From Akkermansiaceae bacterium UBA1506 (GTDB taxonomy: Bacteria > Verrucomicrobiota > Verrucomicrobiia > Verrucomicrobiales > DEV007), in the NCBI GenBank assembly GCA_002323995.1, contig DCQY01000142.1, forward strand, positions 1 through 29,563: DNA of 29,563 bases, written 5' to 3'. The notes beneath the pieces are model-generated. The model ran no database searches. It was not told the origin of the DNA and saw only the letters and a program-made list of their open reading frames with translations. A program made the translations under genes and the position numbers. Each line of letters begins with the position of its first letter. Position 1 is the first letter of the stretch. This document shows positions 22,804-29,563 of this stretch, piece by piece.

Positions 22804-25293
22804 ATGATGCAGCCTCCAGAAATTCCAGTTTCGGTAATTACTGAACCGCTCACCGTAAGCGGGAAGTATTTTTGTGATGGAGATGAGGTGTGCTTTGTTA
22901 AGGCGGTTACTTTTGGCCCCTTTCCAGCGGGAGCCTTTCCGGACGAGGGTCGATCACAACTTCGAAAGATCCGTGAAGAACTTGGCGCCAATGCGATTCG
23001 TCTTTACGAGATTCCAACGATCGATTTCATGCATGACTGTGCCCAACTTGGCATTCGTGTCTTCATCACGATTCCTTGGTCGCAGCATATTGATTTTCTA
23101 AAAAATCGCAGCGCGCTGGTAGATGCTGATCAGCTATTGATTGAAACCGTAAACAAGTTCCGAGGGCATCCTGCTCTTGCAGGTTATTTTGTTGCGAATG
23201 AGATTGAGACGACGCTGGTTCGATGGATGAGGCCTCAGCGTGTCGTTGAACAGATTGAGCGGATGATTTCGCTGGGTAAAGCCAACGATCCAGATGCCCT
23301 GTTTGCCTACGCAAACTATCCAAGCACTGAGTATCTCTTGCCATCCAACCAAGACTTTGTGGCGTTCAATCTTTATCTCGAAACGCCCGAGACTCTTGGC
23401 GCTTATCTTGCCCGGCTCCAGAATCTTGCCGGGAACCTTCCACTTTTAATTACGGAGTTTGGTTCGGACTCAAAAACCCATGGGGAGTTAACGCAGGCAG
23501 GGATGCTGGAGTGGCACCTGGAAGAAATCTACCGTGCTGGAGTGGCGGGGACGACTATTTTTGCATGGAGTGATTTGTGGTGTCGAGGCGGCAAAGAAAT
23601 CCTCGGCTGGGACTTTGGATTGAATCGAAGAGACCACTCATCGAAACCCTCTCTTGAAGTCGTTCGCGAGAAGTGGGCTCCTTTGGAGCGGCCGGGCGAT
23701 GAGATTGAAGGGGACTTGCTCCCCTCGGTATCAGTTGTGGTTTGCACTTATCGGGGCAGTGCCACTCTGGTGGAGTGTCTCGATTCAATCCAACAGCTTC
23801 AATATCCAGACTATGAGGTGATCGTTGTCAATGATGGAGGCGATCAACGAGTGAAGGAAATTGCAAATGCCTATGAAAAGATTCAGCTAATTCAGATGTC
23901 ACATCAGGGCTTGAGTGCGGCTCGTAATCGAGGAGCCGTTGAAGCCAACGGTGATATTATCGCCTACACGGATGACGATTGTATTGTGGATCGTGATTGG
24001 TTGAAGTGGATCGGAATGCAGTTTGTTCGCAGACCCGAACTGGGTTGTGCTGGTGGTCCTAATATTCCTCCACCTTCAGAAACCTTAAAGCAGGCGGTAA
24101 TTACGGCAGCTCCAGGTGGCCCGACTCACGTTCTCTTAGCTGATGATACTGCTGAGCATCTGCCCGGTTGTAACCTGGCGGTGAGGAAAGAGGTGTTTGA
24201 TGCGGTTGGCGGCTTTAATGAGCGGTTTTGGACAGCTGGCGATGACGTGGATTTTTGTTGGCGGGTGTTGGATGCTGGTTTTGATCTGGGATTTCATCCT
24301 GCCGCTTTCGTCTGGCACCATCGACGATTCACGATGCGCGCTTTTGTCGGACAACAGATTGGCTATGGACGGGCTGAAGCCATGCTCATCCCGCTGCACT
24401 GGGAACGTTTCGGTGACTCAGGAAAAGCCGTGTGGAAAGGTTGCGTTTATGATTCAGGTGCATCGGGTTGGCAGAGCATTTACCACGGTCGCTATGGCTA
24501 CGAGCTTTTTCAGCTGGTCTACCCGGCTCCGAGTTCGGGTATTCGTGATCTTTGCCTTCACATTGGGTGGTGGTTTGGCATTGGTGCTTTAGCTTTTGGT
24601 AGCTGGTTCTGGTGGCCTTTCTCGATGGTGGCAGCATCCATGCTGATCATGACAATTGCGGAGTCAAAGCATCGTGCTTGGAGCGCAAGGCTTGAGTCGG
24701 CTTATGATTCACTTTCAGCACGTTGTTGGCTCGCCTTCGTTTTTGTGATGCAGGGCGCTATTCGGAGCGGAGCGCGATTGAAATTTGGTTGGCGCAGGTT
24801 GAGCTTGGCAGCCGGCTTGGGAGAGGCCCTTAAAACTTTGGGTCTTAAGGTGATGTCCGGGTGGTGGAAGCTCGGGATTGAGCGTTCCTTTTGGAGTGAA
24901 GAGGGGATTGGCCGGGATCAATTGCTGGAGGCGGTCCTCGATTCATTCCCTGGCGCTTGCGACGATGAAACCGGTAAGACTGACATAATTGTGAAGGATA
25001 GTCTTTTCTGGAACTGGGCAGTGGTGACGGTAACAGAATTTCATGGCGACGAGAAGCAGTTGACGAGGCTGAGATTGCTGGCCAGACCCAAGCTGTTCAC
25101 GCGGGTCGTGACATTGCTGCTGATCCTTCTCGTGCCGATGGCAATAGTTGCCGGGATTTCTGGTGAAGTGTATACTCTTGTCACCTTGATTGGGGTTTAC
25201 TTGTTAGGAGAAATATCAGCCAGAATTTACATGCGACTTAATCGTCCCCGTTTCAATGACTTGGCGATGTCTCTAGGGTTGAAGCCTGCCTAG
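22804..25293 (+). CDS. Membrane protein fusing a clan GH-A-like glycosidase domain to a family 2 glycosyltransferase
   Basis: An 829-residue protein from ATG 22804, preceded by GGAG at 22788-22791; an in-frame TTG at 22783 is less likely. Residues about 20-295 resemble a TIM-barrel glycosidase of clan GH-A: RLYEIPTIDFMH, a candidate acid/base Glu in GYFVANEIE (about residue 133) and a candidate nucleophile in PLLITEFGSDS (about 218). Residues 305-535 are a GT2 (GT-A) domain: SVSVVVCTYRGSATLVECLD, VIVVNDGG, AARNRGAVEANGDIIAYTDDD, VGGFNERFWTAGDDVDFCWR. Membrane helices follow at about 583-618, with a pair near 764-805. There is no signal peptide, so the side on which the glycosidase acts is unclear. 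Beta-glucan synthases of the NdvB type also join GH and GT2. It is a single gene, convergent with YjbQ. Confidence 0.85.
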   Translation: MMQPPEIPVSVITEPLTVSGKYFCDGDEVCFVKAVTFGPFPAGAFPDEGRSQLRKIREELGANAIRLYEIPTIDFMHDCAQLGIRVFITIPWSQHIDFLKNRSALVDADQLLIETVNKFRGHPALAGYFVANEIETTLVRWMRPQRVVEQIERMISLGKANDPDALFAYANYPSTEYLLPSNQDFVAFNLYLETPETLGAYLARLQNLAGNLPLLITEFGSDSKTHGELTQAGMLEWHLEEIYRAGVAGTTIFAWSDLWCRGGKEILGWDFGLNRRDHSSKPSLEVVREKWAPLERPGDEIEGDLLPSVSVVVCTYRGSATLVECLDSIQQLQYPDYEVIVVNDGGDQRVKEIANAYEKIQLIQMSHQGLSAARNRGAVEANGDIIAYTDDDCIVDRDWLKWIGMQFVRRPELGCAGGPNIPPPSETLKQAVITAAPGGPTHVLLADDTAEHLPGCNLAVRKEVFDAVGGFNERFWTAGDDVDFCWRVLDAGFDLGFHPAAFVWHHRRFTMRAFVGQQIGYGRAEAMLIPLHWERFGDSGKAVWKGCVYDSGASGWQSIYHGRYGYELFQLVYPAPSSGIRDLCLHIGWWFGIGALAFGSWFWWPFSMVAASMLIMTIAESKHRAWSARLESAYDSLSARCWLAFVFVMQGAIRSGARLKFGWRRLSLAAGLGEALKTLGLKVMSGWWKLGIERSFWSEEGIGRDQLLEAVLDSFPGACDDETGKTDIIVKDSLFWNWAVVTVTEFHGDEKQLTRLRLLARPKLFTRVVTLLLILLVPMAIVAGISGEVYTLVTLIGVYLLGEISARIYMRLNRPRFNDLAMSLGLKPA

Positions 25294-25721
25294 CGAGCCT
25301 CTCCCATCACCGATAAGGTAATGCGGCGAGTGTGAGGAGCGCGGCGATGTTCGAAAAGGAAGATGCCTTGCCATGTGCCGAGCACAAGATTGCCATTATG
25401 AATCGGAATGACCTCACTGGTGCGGGTGAGGGCCATGCGCAGATGGCTGGGACTATCGTCCGGCCCCTCATAGGTGTGGATTAGGTAAGGAAGGTCTTCC
25501 GGAACGAGGTGATCGAAGAAGGAATGAAGATCGGTGCGCGCTTCGGGGTCAGCGTTCTCCATTATGACTAGGCTGGCACTGGTGTGCTGAACAAAAACTG
25601 TGACCTGACCATTGATGATGCCACTTTCGCGAACGAAATCCTGTATTTGCCCGGTTATTTCGTAGGTTCCTTTGCCGTTTGAACTGACAGAAAATTGTAG
25701 GGATCGGGCCTGGAAGGGCAT
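25290..25721 (-). CDS. YjbQ/UPF0047 family protein
   Basis: A 143-residue protein of the YjbQ (secondary thiamine-phosphate synthase) family. Seen: the central HTSASLVIMENADPEARTDL, whose His is a candidate metal ligand, and LVLGTWQGIFLFEHRRAPHTR, the family's GTWQ signature with a late Glu/His pair. E. coli YjbQ has weak thiamine-phosphate synthase activity, but the physiological role is unsettled. Length is normal. The stop overlaps the convergent GH-GT2 stop by 4 bp. It lies 41 bp downstream of the membrane propeller gene on the same strand and could be co-transcribed. Confidence 0.94.
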   Translation of the reverse strand: MPFQARSLQFSVSSNGKGTYEITGQIQDFVRESGIINGQVTVFVQHTSASLVIMENADPEARTDLHSFFDHLVPEDLPYLIHTYEGPDDSPSHLRMALTRTSEVIPIHNGNLVLGTWQGIFLFEHRRAPHTRRITLSVMGEAR

Positions 25722-25762
25722 GTCTTAGGCTTAGTCGAAATGTCTATGGGCACAAGTGGAAA

Positions 25763-27340
25763 TCAGATCTCGGGTAGAAGATAGCAAATCGCTTCTCGAT
25801 CGTTACGCACAAGAAGGAAGCGGCCCGCTACTGCAGGAGCGTTCCATGTCATGCTGGAGAGGGCATTATCAATGCGCCCGGTCTCGGTGAATCCCTTAGG
25901 CGTCAATTGGCCAATCACGATGGAACCTTTTTCGGTTTGGATGAGAAGGTGGTTTCCGAAAAGAAGTTGTTGGCCGAAACCGTATTTTTCCCCTTTCCAG
26001 ACAATGCTTCCGTCGGTGAGATCGATGCAAGCGAGGCGGCCCTCATCGAGCCCGTAGGCGTAGCCACCGATGATGGCTGCCGAGCTGAACTTAGTCTTCA
26101 GGCGGGTAGAATTCCAAGTTCTATCAACCGACCAGTCTTTACCTTCTTTTGATAGCTTTAGTAGCGGGCTGCCCATGCCGTATGATGCGGTGAGAAGCAA
26201 ACCGGCGTCGCCGATTTTGTTTGGCTGCCCAACTCGCGGGAAGTTCCCGGGCCAGTTGTAGGTCCAAAGTGCTGTTCCCGTGGAAGGATCGTGACCGGTA
26301 ACGTTTTTCAGGTTCACACAGATGATCTGTGGGATTCCAAAATACTCAATGATCCTTGCGGAGCTGTAGCTGGCCCCCAGGCCACCATAGGTCCATACCG
26401 TCTTTCCAGTTTCGAGGTTGAAGGCGATCAGGTTAGTTCCGGGATTTTTGGAGCCAGCGACCACTACGGTTCCCTGATCCTTCAGGATCAAAGGAGAGTT
26501 AGCGAGGCCCCAGTCGTGATTGACTCCCTTGAATTCCTCTATCACTTGCCGTGACCAGAGCCTTTGGCCTGTTTCAAGATCAAGACAGTTTAGGATGCCT
26601 GTAGAACCAAGTGAATAAACTTTGTCTTCGTGAATGGTAGGGGTAGAGCGGGGACCTTCGCCTCCCATCGAGGCCATTGGGGTATCGGTTTTGGTGAGAA
26701 GCAGTCGAACACCTCTGTTCTGATAACGCCAAAGGGTTTCTCCGGTAAAGAGATCGAGGCAACTGACGGTTTCGTCGTCGCCGATTTGTTCCTGAGTGAC
26801 TGACCGTTTTCCTGACACAGAGAAGCTCGACCAACCGGCCCCGATAGGCCGCCTCCAGACTTCGAGGGGAGGGTATTGAGCCCAGTCAGTTTTGAATTCT
26901 GCTTCCGTCCACATTCCGTTGCGATCAGGTCCAAAGATTTGATTGAGATTGCGCACGGCACCTTTAAGACTTTCGGGCGAAATAGTTCCACCGTTATGAG
27001 GGGCATTAAGCCTCCCAAGCGGGTCATCCCGGCTTTGCCAGGCCCATGAGAAACGAGGAAATGAGGAGCCAGAAGTTGACCCCTCGTATCTGAGTAATCG
27101 CGATAGCACCAAGGTGATAATGACGATGCTTACCAAGCCAATTCCGAGATTGAGGGCGCGACGTCTGAAAGGTTTTTTCCCAAACCCGAGATACCAGAAA
27201 CTCAGCAAAAGCGCCCAGACGATAGAAGCAGGCACAAAAAACCAGTTGGAATAGGTCATTCCTTGAGCGCTGACGGCGACGTAGATCAGCGGCGCAAATA
27301 GAAGGATAAGCGCAAGGGAAATGAATTTAGTGGCTTTCAT
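25763..27340 (-). CDS. Membrane-anchored PQQ-like/BamB-like beta-propeller protein
   Basis: A 525-residue protein. Three hydrophobic segments occur in the first 85 residues (FISLALILLFAPLIYVAVSA, FFVPASIVWALLLSFWYLGF, LGIGLVSIVIITLVLSRLL), so it is anchored in the inner membrane, probably with the propeller outside. The propeller starts after residue 125 with the typical WPPEVWRRPIGAGWSSF-like opening (here PPLEVWRRPIGAGWSSFSV) and shows blades such as VSCLDLFTGETLWRYQ, LNCLDLETGQRLWSRQV, LIAFNLETGKTVWTYGG and LACIDLTDGSIVWKGE. No catalytic or haem motif is seen. It is a distant paralogue of the exported propeller at 9217-10473. Confidence 0.85.
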   Translation of the reverse strand: MKATKFISLALILLFAPLIYVAVSAQGMTYSNWFFVPASIVWALLLSFWYLGFGKKPFRRRALNLGIGLVSIVIITLVLSRLLRYEGSTSGSSFPRFSWAWQSRDDPLGRLNAPHNGGTISPESLKGAVRNLNQIFGPDRNGMWTEAEFKTDWAQYPPLEVWRRPIGAGWSSFSVSGKRSVTQEQIGDDETVSCLDLFTGETLWRYQNRGVRLLLTKTDTPMASMGGEGPRSTPTIHEDKVYSLGSTGILNCLDLETGQRLWSRQVIEEFKGVNHDWGLANSPLILKDQGTVVVAGSKNPGTNLIAFNLETGKTVWTYGGLGASYSSARIIEYFGIPQIICVNLKNVTGHDPSTGTALWTYNWPGNFPRVGQPNKIGDAGLLLTASYGMGSPLLKLSKEGKDWSVDRTWNSTRLKTKFSSAAIIGGYAYGLDEGRLACIDLTDGSIVWKGEKYGFGQQLLFGNHLLIQTEKGSIVIGQLTPKGFTETGRIDNALSSMTWNAPAVAGRFLLVRNDREAICYLLPEI

Positions 27341-27470
27341 GAAGAAGTGAGTCCAAGAAATGCTACGACAAACTCCATTCTGGCGGTTCGTTGCGAGCAG
27401 CGGGTTTTACATAAATAAAGAATATTTTATCATCTGCGTCCCGCAAATGTGAAGCCGGAGGACCAAGGGT

Positions 27471-27493
27471 GCCAGAATTCCCTTGTCTCTGGC
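27471..27493 (+). promoter_or_regulatory. Inverted repeat upstream of the AI-2E family gene
   Basis: GCCAGA (27471-27476) and TCTGGC (27488-27493) can form a 6-bp stem with an 11-nt loop, 12 bp before the ATG at 27506. An AT-rich stretch at 27410-27432 in the same 165-bp gap (TTTTACATAAATAAAGAAT) is the likely promoter region of this divergent pair, although I cannot pick a -10/-35 with confidence. Nothing else is evident in the gap. Confidence 0.25.
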
Positions 27494-27505
27494 TAGTGAT
27501 TTGCG

Positions 27506-28789
27506 ATGTTGGTCGAAAGTATGCCAGAAGCGCTCACAAGAAGGAAACCGGCGACGGGAAGCGGGGTTCGCGTTCTCATCTCGCTGGCTTGTGTCGTTTT
27601 GATCGTCACCGGCCTTAAAATGGCTTCGAGCCTTTTTATTCCAGTGATGATGGGGCTTTTCATTGCTCTGCTCTCGATGCCGATTCTTAATTGGTTGGAT
27701 CGACATGGCCTCCCACGTCCTTTGGCGGTCTTGATGACCGTGCTAATCGACTTGTTGATTTTGGGAGGAATCGTATTTCTCACCTCGGGTGTTGTTGGTG
27801 ATTTTAACGAAAAGAGTGGCGATTACACCGAGCGGCTCCGCCGCCAAGCCGAGGAGTTTTCGGTGACGATGGATGAGCAACTGGTCCGCCTTGAGCAGTT
27901 TTGGAGAACCGCTGGTGGCGCCGGGGAGCTTGTAAAAGCTGACGATGCTAAGGGTCCTGAGGCGAGCGGCGCCGAGCGCGGTGGTGGAGGCGAGGAAGGA
28001 ATGCTGGGAGCATTTCGACCTACGATGACATTTCGTGAATTGTTCAATCTTTACTGGGACTCTGGACGCGTCATGGAAACTCTGGGTGGATTCAATGTGG
28101 TTAATCGATTCACGTCGCTTGCCTCACAGACCTTCTTTGCGCTCATCGTGATGATCTTTGTTCTCGCTGAGTCAGGGAGTTATGCGCAAAAGATGCTTGA
28201 AGTTCTCAGGGTCAGAGGGCCAGATCTAACCCGCTTTCGATCTATCACCCAGGATATTCAGAAATACCTCGGGATAAAAACGGCGGCAAGTGCGGCAACA
28301 GGACTCTTGGCGACCTTGACGTGTGTGATTTTCAAGATCGACTTCCCGTTATTATGGGGGTTACTGGCTTTCCTTTTTAACTACGTTCCGGCAATTGGGT
28401 CGATTCTAGCAGGGATTCCTCCTGTTCTTCTCGGATTAATCCTCCATGGCTTTTGGCCTGCTCTTGGGGTGATGGCTTGCTACCTTATCATCAATGTGAC
28501 GATCGGAAACTTCCTCGAGCCGATGCTGCTAGGCGAGCGATTTGGTATATCGACTGTGATCGTGATTTTGTCGGTGTTGTTTTGGGGATTTGTCTGGGGA
28601 CCCGTGGGCATGTTGCTTGCAGTGCCTCTGACGATGCTTGTCAAGGTGATGCTGGATAACAGCTCTGACCTTCGCTGGATCTCTGCGCTGATGGGAAAAA
28701 ACACTTCCGACGGTGGCGACGAGGACGAAGCGCCTGAAGAATTAAATTCGACAGGTCTTGACGCAACTGATGCTACTTCGGCAGGCTAG
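27506..28789 (+). CDS. AI-2E family transporter (UPF0118, TqsA/PerM-like)
   Basis: A 427-residue inner-membrane protein; ATG 27521 is an alternative start. Seen: paired N-terminal helices (VLISLACVVLIVTGLKMASSLFIPVMMGLFIALLSMPIL), a helix near 70-95, then a soluble loop of about 110 residues with an acidic/Gly-rich insert (GGGGEEGMLGAF). The conserved C-terminal half follows: YLGIKTAASAATGLLATLTC, LLWGLLAFLFNYVPAIGSI, GNFLEPMLLGERFGIS and FWGFVWGPVGMLLAVPLTML. Relatives export autoinducer-2 or act as sodium/proton antiporters or permeases, so the substrate is open. The C-terminus is acidic and disordered. The next gene starts 7 bp downstream. Confidence 0.92.
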   Translation: MLVESMPEALTRRKPATGSGVRVLISLACVVLIVTGLKMASSLFIPVMMGLFIALLSMPILNWLDRHGLPRPLAVLMTVLIDLLILGGIVFLTSGVVGDFNEKSGDYTERLRRQAEEFSVTMDEQLVRLEQFWRTAGGAGELVKADDAKGPEASGAERGGGGEEGMLGAFRPTMTFRELFNLYWDSGRVMETLGGFNVVNRFTSLASQTFFALIVMIFVLAESGSYAQKMLEVLRVRGPDLTRFRSITQDIQKYLGIKTAASAATGLLATLTCVIFKIDFPLLWGLLAFLFNYVPAIGSILAGIPPVLLGLILHGFWPALGVMACYLIINVTIGNFLEPMLLGERFGISTVIVILSVLFWGFVWGPVGMLLAVPLTMLVKVMLDNSSDLRWISALMGKNTSDGGDEDEAPEELNSTGLDATDATSAG

Positions 28790-28796
28790 TTGAAAT

Positions 28797-29563
28797 ATGA
28801 CGTTCTCGAGTAACATCGTTGGCTCAGCGGTGGCATTGTTCTGGTTTGTATCTACCGTAGCGCAGGAAGAGCCACCGAGTTCGGCTACGTTTGGCCTGCT
28901 TTTCAAGCGGCTCGATCAGAATGAAGACGGGCTGGTAATCAAGTCTGAGCTGGAGGCACAAGGGCGAAAGACGGAGTGGCTTACTTCTGCTGATACTGAT
29001 GCCGATGGTGCATTAACGATGGGCGAGTTGGCATCATTTCTAAGAAAGAGAAAGCAGAACCCAGCTGCCGCTCCTAAGGCTCTGGTTTACGATTTTCCGA
29101 AAAGTGCGCCGGTCACTGAAGCCTCATGTCGTGCCGCTTCAGAATATTCAGCCGATCACAATGGGTTTTCGACCTTGGTGATGATCGAGGGCCAGATCGT
29201 GTTTGAGCAGTATGACCAAGGGTGGGATCCGGCGAAAGCAAATCGTCTCGCGAGTGGTACGAAAAGCTTTTCCGGAGTGCTTCTAGCCGTTGCTGTGAAA
29301 GATGGATTGCTCACGCTGGATGATCCGGTTTCGGAAACAATTGAAGAGTGGCAGGGAAGAGAGGGACTTGAGTCGATTACAATTAGGCAGCTGTTGAGTC
29401 TGACTAGCGGAATGAACCCGGGTGAAGTTGGAGTGGTTCCCACTTATAAAACCGCCGTGGTATTCGGGAAGGGCGAAAAGTTTGAAGCGGAACCGGGCGC
29501 GAAGTTTGCATACGGCCCTCGACCATTCCAGATATTTGGGGAGATTATCACCCGAAAGCTTGT
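28797..29563 (+). CDS. Exported EF-hand plus serine hydrolase (beta-lactamase family) protein, 5' part
   Basis: The ATG at 28797 opens a frame that runs off the window; 255 residues are visible. A signal peptide (IVGSAVALFWFVSTVAQ) is followed by two EF-hand loops with complete ligands: Asp40-Asn42-Asp44-Gly45 to Glu51, and Asp66-Asp68-Asp70-Gly71 to Glu77. From about residue 97 the class C beta-lactamase/D-alanyl-D-alanine peptidase-like domain begins. Its SxxK site is Ser153-GT-Lys156 in LASGTKSFSG, then DGLLTLDDPV, ITIRQLLSLTSGM, PGAKFAYGP (a candidate second motif) and FQIFGEIITRKL. It probably hydrolyses an ester or amide in the periplasm, with calcium binding for stability or attachment. 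It starts 7 bp after the AI-2E gene. Confidence 0.88.
   Translation, partial: MTFSSNIVGSAVALFWFVSTVAQEEPPSSATFGLLFKRLDQNEDGLVIKSELEAQGRKTEWLTSADTDADGALTMGELASFLRKRKQNPAAAPKALVYDFPKSAPVTEASCRAASEYSADHNGFSTLVMIEGQIVFEQYDQGWDPAKANRLASGTKSFSGVLLAVAVKDGLLTLDDPVSETIEEWQGREGLESITIRQLLSLTSGMNPGEVGVVPTYKTAVVFGKGEKFEAEPGAKFAYGPRPFQIFGEIITRKL

Noticed and set aside
1..29563. Mobile elements, CRISPR arrays, tRNA or rRNA genes
   Set aside because: I saw no transposase or integrase motifs, no regularly spaced repeats and no cloverleaf-like sequence. The only tandem repeat is the two-copy one at 22756-22788.

Overview
The window is a bacterial chromosome segment of roughly 50% GC. It is densely coded on both strands, with no tRNA, rRNA, CRISPR array, insertion sequence or phage gene that I can recognise. 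The gene content points to the PVC group, most likely a (probably marine) Verrucomicrobiota. The signs are a DUF1573 protein, a YafY-type WYL regulator, a DUF1080 (3-keto-disaccharide hydrolase) protein beside an SMP-30 lactonase, two BamB/PQQ-like propellers, an EF-hand serine hydrolase, and a relic of a PspA/IM30-like gene. The taxonomic placement is inference.

Layout. 1-1709 (+): tail of a SCO1/SenC copper chaperone, a membrane-anchored DUF1573 protein and a membrane-anchored rhodanese, the last two joined by an ATGA overlap. 1698-2105 (-): a gamma-glutamylcyclotransferase-like gene, divergent from a small lipoprotein at 2155-2589 (+). 2638-3648 (+): a WYL regulator whose ribosome-binding site lies inside a perfect palindrome. 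3649-4896: gene-poor, holding an orphan ORF, a decayed minus-strand PspA/IM30-like gene and a predicted RNA pseudoknot. 4897-6661 (+): a family-4-like uracil-DNA glycosylase and a membrane protein. 10473-6709 (-): an operon of exported propeller, panC and nadB. 10620-11510 (+): a LysR regulator, convergent with a small exported protein; the latter's terminator lies inside the LysR 3' end. 16079-12364 (-): phosphohexomutase and lnt. 16104-20625 (+): an rRNA-type methyltransferase with its own terminator, hisD, an SDR-fold protein and a photolyase/cryptochrome of the FeS-BCP family. 22637-20618 (-): SMP-30 and DUF1080 pair. 22804-25293 (+): a glycosidase-glycosyltransferase fusion. 27340-25290 (-): membrane-anchored propeller and YjbQ. 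27506-29563 (+): AI-2E family transporter and an EF-hand serine hydrolase cut by the window edge.

How the genes fit together. Housekeeping functions are pantothenate (panC), NAD (nadB) and histidine (hisD) synthesis, lipoprotein maturation (lnt) and sugar-phosphate interconversion. The SCO/DUF1573/rhodanese group is an envelope copper/sulfur set. The SMP-30/DUF1080 pair suggests periplasmic sugar catabolism, and the GH-GT2 protein suggests polysaccharide synthesis.

The most interesting signal is the SDR-photolyase pair. The photolyase belongs to the iron-sulfur bacterial cryptochrome/photolyase family but appears to lack all four cluster cysteines, and its SDR partner lacks the catalytic tyrosine. 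A second repair enzyme in the window, the uracil-DNA glycosylase, lacks two of its four usual cluster cysteines.
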